Made by a program: the position numbers and the translations under genes. From positions 11,695 through 46,661 of the forward strand of contig NW_003134350.1 in assembly GCF_000003605.2 (NCBI RefSeq): a DNA stretch of 34,967 nucleotides, written 5' to 3'. The notes beneath the pieces were generated by a model. The model was given only the letters and a program-made list of their open reading frames with translations, had not been told where the DNA came from and did no database searches. Below are positions 12,501 to 24,054 of the stretch, in pieces. Position 1 is the first letter of the stretch. Each line of letters begins with the position of its first letter. The DNA is from Saccoglossus kowalevskii. Lineage: Eukaryota; Hemichordata; Enteropneusta; Harrimaniidae.

Positions 12501-15153
12501 AAATCACGCACTTGCTTTCACATGGTGATTGTAAATCCCACACTTGTAATCATATAAAGACTGTAACACAGACATGTGCATTTATATGGAGACCACGAAC
12601 TTGTGATGACCAGGGCATTGTAAAAATTGCACTTGTATCAACATGAAGATTGTAAATCACACATATAGATACTGTAAACGACACACGTGTATTCACGTGG
12701 ACGTTGTAAACAATATTTTTTTTTCAAGAAGGTTGTAAACAACAAACGTGTATTCATATGGATATTATAAACCACACTTACATTCATGTGAACATTACTT
12801 GTACATACATGGAGACTGAACCACAGATTTGTAATTATGTAGAGATGTTTATATGGAGATTGTAAATCACACACTTGTATTCATATAAAGACTGCAACAC
12901 ACACACACGTCTTTATATGGCGATTGTTAACCACACGCTTGTAAACCACACACGTGTATTCATGTGAAGGTTGTTAAACACATACTTGTGATCACGTGGA
13001 CATTGTAAAGAATTGAGATTGTAAATCACTTACTTGAATTGATATGGAGATTGTACCACGCACTTTTCTTCAAATGGAAACTTTAAACCATACGCATTTA
13101 ATGGCGCAGATATTATAAACCAATTACATGTATTGTTATGTAATGTCTTGTTTGCAATGCATTTTATAACATATATTACATATTAAATACTGATCACAGC
13201 AAGCTGTGTTGGTTCATTGTCATCCACGATTTTCCGATATTTTTTGTGATTTTTTTGTTTTGTTTTTGTTTTAAATTTTAATAACTCATTGCGTTTATGT
13301 CTGTGTGATTATAGGTCAGCTGTTAACACCATTGTGTCATCTGTATCAGGAGGCTCTGTTGGTATCTTCTTGAGGTATGTACGTATATATTCATGGTTTC
13401 GAAATTCCAGGGCCAATTTGCGCAAATTCCTAATACTTTTCTTTTTGTTATAGCTCACACTGTCAATAATATATCATCGTTTTCTGATAACACAGACAAT
13501 ATTTTTTACAGTTATACTACGAAAAAGAGAAAGTTAGACGTGAACTACTTGATAAATGGCATTCTTGGTTCGTTAGTGTCAATAACAGGTGCGTGGTCTA
13601 GAGAACACAATCAAATTTCATTCCATGCTATTAAATTGTCAGCAATAAAAGAGTTTTCCTGATAAAGTGCGCATCCTAGCGACAAAGCGCGTCCGTGACG
13701 CGGATCTATTTAAGGGCGGCAGTCGTCGTGCCGCGTCCTTTTCGATATGGGACTCATAGCGAAGCATGCAACGCGTGTAAAATACATTGTTTATTTACAT
13801 GAACTTAGAATACGCGCTGCGCGACGACCACCGCGCTTTTAGTATCCTAGTCGATTGTCATTTAGAATAACGCAAATCTCCACGAAATCAGGTTTATTTG
13901 TAATTAACGTACGACCATTTGTCAACACAAAATCGATTTATATACATCTAATTACGTCACTGTCGTATATTATAATCCTGTCCACAGCAATGTGTGCTCT
14001 GATACATCCATGGGAAGGGATCGTAATCGGTAGTATTGGTAGTGTCATCTCCTGTTTGAGCATCGATCTAATGGTGAAATTGAAAATAGATGACCCGGTT
14101 GGTGTGATACCAGTTCATGCTCTGCCGTCGATGTGGGGTCTACTCGCAGTTGGATTATTTATCCGAGAAGATACAATTGAGAACATATCACGTTACAACG
14201 GTAAGATTATTTAAGTGATACTCATTCTAAAACTGAGGCGATGAGCTGAAGAACAAGAATAGAAAATGTATAAAAGTGTTGTCAAGTATATTTGGATATA
14301 GTATTTGCAAGCTCACCCTACATCATTTACGGCACCACCTTCGTTTACATATTTATCAAATCTTTGCATATTCTTTGTCTTTTGTACAAAAACTGCAACC
14401 GCGTAGTCTTGTGGGTCATATGGAAACATGTGTTTGAAGGCGCTAGCTATTTTTGCTATTTGCTACAGTAGCAAAGGTGTTTTAGCTTTGATCTCGAGTT
14501 CGAATCTCGCTTGTTGTGTGAATTTTGATATATATTAAACATATTCAGGCAGCGAATAACTTTATGTTGTGTCAGTGTGTTAAATGCTTAAAATTCGAGG
14601 CACCCATCAAATGTACAGTACTGTGGACCTGTGTATTAGGGAAGTAAAGTAAAACTCACCGTAATTGCATCTTGTAATAAATTATGGCTCATCAGACATA
14701 TTTGTCCGTGAAGACACATATCGTAACATGTCTGGAATAACGTTATGTTTATTAAATATATATTATTTTTTTGGTACAGGACTCTTATACGGAGGAGGGT
14801 GGTACATGTTTGGTGTGCAAACTGTCGCAGTGCTCACGATTTTAACATGGACGATGGTTATGGCATTCGTGTTTCTAAAACTCCTCGACATCACCTTCGG
14901 ACTGAGAATTCCTTTGCACGAGGAACTATTAGGGTTAGATTTGGTGGAGCATTCTATAAATGGGTCATACGACAAGAAGACAAGCGAATTGTCAGGTGCC
15001 GATGGTCGTATCTTGGAAGTTGTAAAAACGGACGGTGGTCGAATGTACAATAGCAATCTACGCAAACTGTCGCGAACGGTCACAATGGGCCTCCCGTTTG
15101 AGATGTTAAACACGCAGTCAATTACAAATGTGAACGTAACTGCAAAGCCCTGA
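9555..15153 (+). CDS. AMT: Ammonium transporter, Amt/MEP type (tandem copy A)
   Basis: Coding exons: 9555-10276, 10427-10498, 13315-13374, 13512-13588, 13988-14200, 14780-15153 (phases 2,2,2,1,1; all GT/AG), encoding 505 aa. The family forms trimeric 11-TM plasma-membrane channels that move ammonium. Pore features align with E. coli AmtB: F136 (F107), W176 (W148), D189 and H197 in DVAGAGGIH (D160, H168), S251 in GFNCGS (S219), and DDP at 345-347 with H354 in VIPVH (H318). W148 and the twin histidines mark an Amt channel, not Rh. The N-terminus has three N-glycosylation sequons (NVT, NDT, NVT), fitting an outside location. The cytosolic tail keeps GLR and the LGLDLVEHS motif, then ends about 65 residues later, the shortest of the three paralogues. 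I chose the ATG at 9555 (A at -3, G at +4); an in-frame ATG at 9465 would add 30 residues. Intron 2 is 2.8 kb because of a minisatellite. Confidence 0.93.
10570..13140 (+). repeat. 32-bp minisatellite filling intron 2 of AMT gene A
   Basis: The unit is about 32 bp, typified by ATTCATATGGAGATTGTAAA followed by TCAC(A)A(A/C)CTTGC or TCACATACCTGT. The core at about 11020-12480 is nearly homogeneous (about 46 units). The flanks at about 10570-11020 and 12490-13140 are degenerate but keep the period. Two main variants (TGTAAATCACATACCTG and TGTATATCACAAACTTG) segregate into the left and right halves of the core. A longer 38-bp variant recurs at 11695, 11829, 12091, 12225 and 12390, which shows higher-order duplication. 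Each unit centres on the palindrome CATATG. The equivalent introns of genes B and C are only 111 and 105 nt, so the array arose or expanded after duplication. Confidence 0.95.
13680..13855. other. CpG-rich island inside intron 4 of AMT gene A
   Basis: About 175 bp dense in CG dinucleotides (AAAGCGCGTCCGTGACGCGG, CGCGCTGCGCGACGACCACC) sits in otherwise AT-rich intron sequence. It includes a short hairpin, CGGCA(GTCGTCG)TGCCG, near 13715. The ends show weak inverted similarity (ATCCTAG..AAAGCGCG against CGCGCTTTTAGTATCCTAG). It could be an inserted non-autonomous element or a regulatory island; neither is proven. Confidence 0.3.
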
Positions 15154-16104
15154 GCATTCACGTTGAAATGTACACAGATACGATAAATTAATTTTCCAGT
15201 CACTTGATGTCGTAACGGAGCATGTGTAAATGTCAGACATGTCCATAACCGAGTATGTTTTAATTAATGTGTTAAGCATATATTTATTTTCAGCACCACG
15301 ATTGTTATTGTATATTTATAAACACATTAAAAAGTTCAACGCACCATATGCAGCATTAGGCTACCCAGTCTTGTATATATAAAACGTATTATGTGCAAAC
15401 AGTATTTTCAAAACCAATAAGTGATATGGAATCTCAAACAAATGTACATATTATGTTCATTTGTGTTTTAAGAACAAATAACAATCAATTTTCATGTTTT
15501 TCCTAACTTTTCTGCTGCTTTTCAATAGACATCAAGGATTATATTATAAGCTCTTTAAATTTCACCCAAAGAGTGTGTTTCTTGTGTTGTCGAAATTTGT
15601 GATCGGCCCAGAACAGCGCAGCCCACACTTCTATATAGGTCTATATATCAGGTTATAGGGGCACAGTATGGTGAGAATGAATACAAAAATAGATAATAAA
15701 TATCTCGTGACTTTTTACAAAATTGCGTGTCATTGTTCAGGTAACAGTACGTAATTTTGAAAAATATGATAATTTTAAAGTGAACATCTATATGTACAGA
15801 TAAAGTTGTATTCCTCACAAATCTGCGGTATGAAAAATGCGATGTTTCGCAGTCACCCGTTACCTCGCGCGTCGCAATGACGTTACTTCATCGACTGCCT
15901 AGTCATGGGCTTATCTCATCGCAAATGATATTGTTATACAATATGACGTATTTAAATAATCTACAAAGGATGATGGGATACCAGTATCTCGCGCATCTCT
16001 TAAAGCTTTGTATCTTCGCATGCATACGACAGCGACGAATTATCCATAGTCTAGAATATAATGACGACACTCGCCCCTCCTTTATACAATTGTCAACATT
16101 GATA

Positions 16105-16281
16105 TTAAAGCGGGGGTGTCGTCACCTGCGCACGCGCTGGAATTGAATCCCAAACGTCGATAACAACGCACGCTAAAAACGCACGCTAAAAACGCAAAGG
16201 CTCATGGGTAGACGCTTCTTTGTGAACAATGACACGCTATGGCCATCTGACGCATGCGCAGGTGACGAAACCCCGCTTTAA
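16105..16281. mobile_element. MITE with about 31-bp terminal inverted repeats
   Basis: The left end TTAAAGCGGGGGTGTCGTCA, continuing CCTGCGCACGCG, is the near-exact reverse complement of the right end (CGCATGCGCAGGTGACGAAA, continuing CCCCGCTTTAA). Only about three mismatches occur over 31-32 bp. Both ends abut TTAA, which may be the target site or part of the repeat. The interior of about 115 bp has no coding capacity and holds a tandem of ACGCACGCTAAAA (about 16165-16195). It is a non-autonomous DNA transposon. The TTAA flank hints at a piggyBac-type target, but the terminal bases are not diagnostic. Confidence 0.75.
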
Positions 16282-17539
16282 CTTGAATTGTTGTCATTCA
16301 GTGTTAAACTCGTACAAACTCTTCGTACTAGGTCACAGGTCATTGCGCATGCACGTGAATGTCTGATGCCGTTACTGATATATCGAGTGAGTGCAGCAAG
16401 GTTTTCTTTGAGTCGAAAAATGCTGTATACAATGGATCGCTACATTCTACCCATACATGGTTACTATGGATACTATACTTCTTCAGAAATATGAGTTTTC
16501 CCTTTAACAATGATGATTGTGAGAACTATATCAATACATATGCGGCACCTAATTTACTGCACATAAAAAAAATATTGGTTTGCTCAGGTGAAAATCAGGG
16601 CAGGAAATCTCGTAGAATACTTGGTATGTTTTCCTCAAAAAAATATCTACATATTTTGCGTAACATCCATTGACATAAACAGTTGCATGTTATTCTTTTA
16701 TTCGTCAGAACTGCTAACGTAGCATGTGTGGCAAATCAATGTTGAGTCTAAGCTTTCCTTCATTATAATTTATTCATGTGCTTTGCGATAGAGAAAGATT
16801 TGATGATGCCTTTTTGAGGTAGAGCGGTTGACGGACTTGGTGAGAAAGAAACTAAAAAGGATATACAATAGTTAGGTTAAGCGGCACCTTTGAGATCATG
16901 GCCTCGAAGGTGTCAAGGAGTAAAACATTAAATGTACTAGGTAGGAAGGAATGGTACCTGGTAATGCATGGGAAGAATTCAAATGAATCTGTTAATTTAT
17001 CACAATTAATATAAACGGAATCAGTAGACTGATATCAGATGGTAGTTTGAAACAAAGAATGTCTGAAAATCGTATTCGATTTTGTGCATTTTCAGTTATT
17101 ATACTCCTTTTTATCTGCAAGGATCTGCAAATTTACTGCCTACAGATGATACGTTAACCATTCATTGATTTCACCAACTAAAGTGTGGCGACCCCTGTCA
17201 CTCAAGTTAAATGTTATAGGTGGTGCTTTATCGTTACAACAATAATTGTATAATACAGCTCGTCCATTTACCTCCTATAAATTATTCAGAAATACAAATT
17301 TACATAAATCATTACTGTGAAATAAGACAAATCATATTAAAGATTACTCTCAATTATATGACAAGCCGAAATAATTATATATGATTATATACCATCAATA
17401 GGCGAGTACCTCTGCCCACTATTACTTCATCTTCATTAGAGTCAAGCGACCTACAGCCGCTTTGCTGTCACATTGCACAGTTTCGCCGTTGTTTGAATTC
17501 AAATTTCTTACGCGAGGGAGAGATTTTAGCCCTTGTGTA

Positions 17540-18700
17540 TACAGATATCATCAGTATATGGCAATCCGTATTTTAATCAATTTCCTGTGAAATGAGAAAC
17601 TGACATTTACAGTATTTCTGCAATTATATACGCCGAAATCGCCCGAGACCATATGCTATGTTGTGCTGATGCAAATAGACGAATCGTTGAGATTAAGGGT
17701 GTAGTGGAGCAGAATACACGAAAAAAATACGTTGACAATGATATGTAAAAAAAAAATATTATAGCCCCTAACAACAATCTATCTATACCACATTACAAAA
17801 AGCAGTGTAAGAACGAAAAAAAGATCACACGTTAGTTAAAAAGCAAAATGCAGCATTCAATTTGACATACAAATACTTCTCGAAGTAATTTTTATTTATT
17901 TATTTATGCTAAAATACACTAGCACATTATATTTGAGTAATTTTACGTTCATGGGACGGAAATTGTCTTTGAAATAAAGTGTGTAATCGTGGTTCATGGA
18001 TTGATGGTTGCAAGATCCATAATCGCGTATATTCGTCAACAATTCTTTCAAATGTACAGTTGATTCGTATCTAACGATATGAAAACTTGGGCACCAGTCC
18101 GACACAATCCTAACCGAGATATCTGGAAAGTCGTAGTCTCTCAGAATGTAGTTTCCCGCGAAAGGTTAAAATGTATTTCGTAATTTGTAATCCTTGTGAT
18201 TGTGGGACGAGCTCAGGGAGCAGACAATAGATTTGTCGTGACGTCAGTATCTGATTAGCAATACATAAACATGAAATAAATAAATTCTATATGAGTTCCC
18301 TGAAATATTGTATAGGGAAAAATATTGCGCTGATCTAGCCCGTTATCGTAAATAACACACACGGTTATCGTAAATAACCGCACACAAAAAATGAGAAATT
18401 TTCTTTTACAGTAGTAACTATGGTAACGATATTTCAATATCGCTCTCATCATGACGTAATGTGAAGACGTGCAGTAGAAAAAAAGCTATTTCAATAAAAA
18501 TCCTGTCGGATTGTTTGCTTTGACGAGCGAATGGTAAAAATTCAATAACATTTGTGAATTGTAGTATTATTTGATACAAATAAAACATTATTTATCGAAT
18601 ATCCTTGTAGAATCTCTCCAGCTGCGCTTGCTACACAGACTTACTAGAATTCATTGTAAAATCAAAACCATTCATCTGTAAACACAGTGTCGTTAACTCC
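17540..18700 (+). repeat. 5'-flank block of AMT B, shared with the decayed AMT locus
   Basis: Several patches align in the same order with about 24055-24740. One is ATTTTAATCAA..GA.AACTGA.ATTTACA (17570-17615). Another is ATGAAAACTTGGGCACCAGT (18078 on), which matches ATGAAAACATTGGCACCGAT at about 24548. A third is GAATGGTAAAAA (18529 on) with downstream AATATCCTTG..TCTC (about 18597). About 410 bp (18115-18530) have no counterpart in the other copy. The order suggests that the AMT duplication unit included several hundred bases of 5' flank. Confidence 0.5.
18342..18378 (+). repeat. Doubled 15-bp motif
   Basis: GTTATCGTAAATAAC occurs at 18342-18356 and again at 18364-18378. The second copy lies within a small hairpin, GGTTAT(CGTAA)ATAACC. 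It is about 600 bp upstream of AMT gene B. Confidence 0.75.
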
Positions 18701-18978
18701 AGTGAATATCATGCTTTTGTCCGTTCATGCGTTTGTAAATGTTATATTTGGATGTGTATTATTTATCGCTGGGCGCACTAGGGTGACAATAAACTAGGTG
18801 TATATTTTAGTTACACCCATCGTACAGTATGCGCCGTCCACGAAAGCTGTACATATTTAAGTGACATTTAAATGAGATGAATGTCAATGACCATACGCGT
18901 GACACGATAAATACAACGCGGTATTCTTTATGTATCGTACCTAGAGTTAATATAGTAGAGTGTGTTTTCTTTTACAAG

Positions 18979-21900
18979 ATGCCTGTCAGAACAGTTCGTT
19001 TAGATGGGACTTTAAATGCAAGTGGCGTCAATCTATCTGATATTCTAAATATGAGTGAGCAAGAGATTGAGCGTCATGAAATCTACATACACAATGTGTC
19101 AACAGGATGGGACGATGCCACGTGGATTCTGACTAGCGCCTTCATTATATTCACCATGCAATCTGGGTTTGGCCTTTTGGAATCCGGGTCGGTTACGAGA
19201 AAAAACGAAGTCAATATCATGGTGAAAAACGCAGTCGATGTCATATTCGGAGGGATTTCTTACTGGGCGTTCGGATATGGTCTGAGTTTTGGGGAATCCA
19301 GTGGCTCAAATGCGTTTGTCGGAGTGGGCGACTTCTTCGTTGACTCGAGTAATGATGGGATGGGATATTTGTTTGCAAGCTTCGTGTTTCATACATCTTT
19401 CGCCACGACAGCAACAACGATCGTCAGCGGCGCAATGGCCGAGCGCACGAAGATAACCAGCTATATGATATTTTCATTCCTGAACACGCTGGTGTATTGT
19501 TTCCCGGCGCATTGGTTATGGGCAAAGACTGGTTGGTTGAAAAAGTTGGGCGTTGTCGATATTGCTGGTGCTGGAAGTGTTCATCTGGTCGGTGGCACGA
19601 CTGGTCTCGTCGCTACACTCATTTTAAAGCCTCGATTCGGAAGATTTGAAGGGAAGAACAAAATTCCAGCAATGGGGTCTCCCACGAATGCGTTGTTTGG
19701 AATGTTTATGCTATGGTAGGTTTTGTGTTTCCTGTCTATCTCCACCAATCCCTCGCTCATTGAATTATCGGCAATATATATATTTATTTAGTGCCATATT
19801 CTGGGTATTCGTGTACCAGTTGTGACGTACACATGTGGCACCAACAGAATATGCCATTGTATTTTAAACCTTAGGAACTATTAATGAATCAATCTGCTTT
19901 TTTTTTGGGGGGGGGGTTGTAGGTGGGGGTGGTTAGGTTTTAATTGTGGTAGCACGTACGGCATCACTGGCGGAAAATGGAAATTAGCTGCAAGGTGAGT
20001 AGATATACACAATCTAATCATATGCTGCAAATGTTTCAAAACAAATATTTCCCAAATTTTACAATATTATGAAAACTAATTTCGTGATCATTCTGAATTA
20101 TTCAGATCAGCAGTGGCAACAATATCATCGTCCATCGCTGGAGGTATTGTAGGAATATCTTTGAGGTATGTTGACTATATAAATGACCTTGACCAAATAC
20201 AATAACACTGTCGCCACGTATTCAACACCTCAGAAAAACTGCATATTATTCTGCAAGAAAATCGAAAACCCGACTATTTGTGGCAATTTACAAAAATGGA
20301 CGTCACAGTAATGGATGTATGCGCATATACCAGGTTTCCTGAAAACGTAATAACATTTGAGTTCATTCTGAATAAACTGTTGTCAACCACTGTTAGGGAA
20401 GAGTCGCGGTATAAAATTCTATTTCTTATCTGTTTATAAGCCATCTTTCTATATTCACCTTTACACGTGGCAAATCTGTCTACAAGGCTTTGCTAAGGCT
20501 CTAATTTCTGGGTCGTATATGTTGATATGTAAATTACCCGCTCATCATTTTTTTCCCGTATTTTTTTGGCGAAAAAAATAAATAGAAAGTGAACTGAACT
20601 ACAGTTTTTAAGATTATACATATCAAACGTCATCCTTGGTTATCCATGTATTTGCTTCTATAGTTTCGTTACTAAGAGAAAAATATTTGATATTTGCTAT
20701 CTCATCAACGGAGTTCTGGCATCCTTGGTTTCAATAACAGGTAAGATTAATATCAACTATTTGTGTCATTATTTTGAGCATTTCTGTCAATTTCTTTATT
20801 ATTTTAATCACTCATAAATCAATAAATTATAACTTCAGATTAATCCGCTAAATCTGTCACATCATTGCTCGAGCTCATACAATGTGTGGGTTTTTCAATA
20901 GTAAATTTATGATTAATATTTGTAATTTGTAAGATACTGATGAAGTAGATGCATGATATGTTTTGGACAATATTAGCAAAAATGTACCGTGACGTGTGTA
21001 GCCTTTGTACTTAAAAATTAACAACTATTAAAATATACAATAGTATATACAAGTCAAGCTAAGCTTATTTTGTTTGTATTTCAGCAATGTGTGCGTTATC
21101 CCAGCCATGGCAGGCGTTTATCATTGGTGGTTTTGGAGCAATTTGTGCCTGTCTCGGCTGTGAGTTAATGGTTTTGTTAAGAATTGACGATCCAGTGGGA
21201 GTTGTGCCTGTACATGCAATGGCGTCAATCTGGGCTCTGCTGTCAGTAGGCCTGTTTGTCAGACGCGATAATATCGAAGGCATTGCTCTGTACAATGGTG
21301 AGTACTTAGTGTGAAAAAAATATTACGGTTATGTGTGACTGTTTATGTCGAAAGCATTTACACTAGGGATATGACAGTGAATAACAAAACACAAACACAG
21401 TATTGGAAACGAGCACGTGTATTACAAGTAGACGTAGGCTAGTGGCACGTATGCAAAAAACACAGTCACGAGTGTTAAATTTTCTGTTGTAGAATAGTTT
21501 TACTGTAGCCCATTTGTTTTATTTCACTATCGAACGACGGCCATTATTGCAGGGTGCATCAGAATGGCTCATTTTTGCATTTTTCAAATTTGTGCACATT
21601 GTTGCACGCACGTCAATTTGTTTTACAGATCAAATTCGTTCAAAATGGCTGAATGGCGCTCATTTGTCTTCAGTAAATGCTGTTTCGTTTCCGTATCTCT
21701 GACATGCTAATTCTGATTGCATTCTATATTTACATATGCATTATATACTACGTCATACATATATGTACTTGCATATTAAATTCTGTATTAAGATGGCTGA
21801 CTCGTAGCCGTTATAGTAAAATTGTATCAAGATCAAACCTTTGACGAAAACCTGAGATGATTTGCAAGAGTGTTTAATATACAATGTATATGTGTGTTCA

Positions 21901-22544
21901 ACAATTTATTTTTTCCAGGTCTGTTTTACAATGGTGGATGGTATATGCTGGGCATTCAACTATTGAGCATTGTAGTGATAGCCGGCTGGACTCTTTGTAC
22001 CTCCTTTATCTTATTGAAATTACTCGATCTCACTATCGGACTCCGGGTTCCATTGGTTGAGGAAGTGCTCGGGGCTGACTTGGTGGAACATTCACTAAAC
22101 GGCTCCTACAACAAAGCTACTGGTGAACTTCGGGATACCGAAGGTGACATTATACAGAAGATAGAACGAAACGCTGACGAGAACTATTACAGAGCGCTGC
22201 GCAGGGTCTCGCAGATGGTGTCGGCAAAGCTGCCGACTAAGATTGTATCGTCTTTAGCGCAGTTAAACAAATCACTGGAATTAAGTGAAGTCCTCGGGAA
22301 AGCGGCTGAACTCGATAAATGGACCGGACCGCATGGCAGAAAGTTTAGAAAAATAGGGGTTGAACCGGGAGACCCTGATAACAGTAGCGTAGCTGCCTCT
22401 ATTGGTGCAGATAGTGACTCAATATCACCGCGCATTATTTCCTCTGCAGTAGACAATGCATACGTGTGTAGTAACGATATGACAGAATGTACACCCGCTG
22501 CGGTATTCGCTGAAACTACCGAAGGGTCACTTAATATAAATTGA
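18979..22544 (+). CDS. AMT: Ammonium transporter, Amt/MEP type (tandem copy B)
   Basis: Coding exons: 18979-19715, 19923-19994, 20106-20165, 20664-20740, 21085-21297, 21919-22544, with the same phases and identical lengths of exons 2-5 as gene A; 594 aa. Pore residues are all present: PAHW at 176-179, D194 and H202 in DIAGAGSVH, S in GFNCGS, DDP, and H359 in VVPVH. The outside N-terminus carries four closely spaced sequons (NAS, NLS, NMS, NVS) within the first 41 residues. The cytosolic tail keeps LGADLVEHSLNGSY and then runs about 149 residues past EHS. It is Ser/Asp/Glu-rich with possible phosphorylation sites and is unrelated in its distal part to the tails of A and C. I start at 18979 (A at -3), where the sequon-rich N-terminus begins; an in-frame ATG at 18877 would add 34 residues that look less like protein. 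Exon 2 follows a T9G10 tract directly before its acceptor. Confidence 0.93.
19893..19929 (+). promoter_or_regulatory. T9-G10 tract at the exon 2 acceptor of AMT B
   Basis: Nine T are followed by ten G (about 19898-19916) and then TTGTAG, the acceptor of exon 2. The exon begins GTGGGGGTGG. The G10, GG, GGGGG and GG runs together could form a G-quadruplex spanning the splice site. The G-run replaces the pyrimidine tract normally found just upstream of an acceptor. Confidence 0.5.
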
Positions 22545-24050
22545 ATTTTATGCCAGAACTTATTATATTCTTTGTTACTTATTATTAATTTAATTGTGTT
22601 TCAAATAGTCTCCATCGATTCAGCATCGTAAGTTGAACCCTATTTAAGAGTCCAAAGTTGACGTACGCATAATTGGTCATGACAAATAGTCCGTGAAAGT
22701 GAATCTACGCCTACGGCATGCATGGTCCTAAAAATATATTGCAGTGATCTTAGCAAGTCCACTTGGGTGAACGTCTTAAATTTAGTAAACTCAAGACTGA
22801 TCTGTGTACTGCATATGTTATTTACTCTGCAATCACGTAAACATGTGTCATGATACATATGATCAATTAAACACCAGGCATTGGATCTGGACTTAAGATA
22901 TTAAAAACCGTATTACAAATTATTAATTACAAACACTATTTGTGATCTACAAGTGGTAGACCACTTATGATATTAGTAGTATCATCTTGAGACCTTAATA
23001 CCTGCATTTAACAGTATACATTGTGTAAATACAGAAATTATACTTTCTGTTCTCTAAACAATTCTATAATAGGAATAAATCTGATCAATTATGTATCTCG
23101 CATAAGCCATATTTTATCAGCAACGCCTCGCGTTTTATTGAGGTTGTTTTCAAAGGACATTTAGTTATTGTAATCGGTTCGTATATGCTGTTAGTATATT
23201 CCAATCCGAATACATATCAACACACTGAAATACATAGTCGGGAATTATTTTAGTTACATGTATTATGAAATGTTCACATTGATCTTTATTATAGCAAGTG
23301 TCAAAGTGTGTGTTCTACATGTTGAAATATGTTTTATTACATAAAATATTATAATTATTATATCTTAAATAATAGCGAGGGCAGTATAGAAAGTCATATA
23401 ACTGAAATAAAAAATAAGTAAAATTAATATTGATGCGAATGATTCGGGAATGAATTTTCAAATTTATAAAACATGGTTGATTACTCCAAATGAGGAAGTC
23501 GCGATAGTCATCGCCCGGCGATAACACATTCGTCTCCCGTTTGAAAATATCCTGTTTGATGCTATTTATTTATTTAATCGGATGTGCATTCCATAAGCTT
23601 CAGCCATTGTTTCAGTAAGTAACCAAACAACTGTTCTTGTCAAACGTATTCAATTTGCGCTGTAGTTTATCTGAACATAAGGGTAATAAACCTATATCAT
23701 TGGGTGTATATTAAAGCGTAGTCTCAGGTATTCACTTTCACTAATTTGCTGAACAGTCCATCAAACACATCTCCGGAAACAGCCGCCCTGTTAGACCATG
23801 CCGTTCATGCCATGCAGTAAATAACCATATCCATGTTTCTCGAATAAGGTTGGAGATAACAAGATCCTCTCGTTCAAATTTTCTCCTTGTAAGGTCAAGC
23901 AATTGAGATTTTATTGATCTGAGAAATATGTTGATTGAATACAAAATTATATTTAACGTAATTAACTAAAAAAAACGCTTTGTTTTAACACGTACTGCAG
24001 TCTTAATTAGAAGTCACAATTTTTATTCGACGGGAATATCCAGCCACAGG
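22545..24050. other. Spacer downstream of AMT gene B
   Basis: Possible poly(A) signals are ATTAAA at 22866-22871 and AATAAA at 23074-23079. The rest is AT-rich. No exon or RNA gene is seen. Confidence 0.5.
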
Positions 24051-24054
24051 CATG

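Larger units (their letters stand above)
15154..18978. other. Spacer between AMT genes A and B
   Basis: ATTAAA at 15326-15331 and AATAAA at 15695-15700 are candidate poly(A) signals for gene A. The spacer holds a MITE (16105-16281), a sequence block at 17540-18700 shared in decayed form with about 24055-24740, and a doubled 15-bp motif at 18342-18378. An ATG-initiated frame at 16359-16673 (104 codons) has no recognisable features. No other gene is visible. Confidence 0.5.

Noticed and set aside
11731-12528. Long repetitive open frames in the minisatellite (periodic peptides such as LAFIWRLYITNLHS)
   Set aside because: The 32-bp unit is not a multiple of three, so the frame cycles every 96 bp. 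The open frame is a by-product of the repeat and lies within an intron whose flanking exons splice cleanly.
14495-14520. tRNA T-arm-like sequence (GAGTTCGAATCTCG) in intron 5 of AMT gene A
   Set aside because: It matches a B-box and forms a 4-bp stem, but no acceptor stem, D-arm or anticodon arm can be built upstream. At most it is a fragment of a tRNA-derived SINE.
16359-16673. 104-codon ATG-initiated frame
   Set aside because: No recognisable motif, splice context or homology; an open frame of this size can occur by chance in several kilobases of spacer.
17896-18165. Minus-strand open frame with protein-like composition
   Set aside because: The first codons align to a second copy near 24560, but most differences change amino acids and the frames diverge soon after. 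There is no sign of coding constraint and no acceptor at its start.
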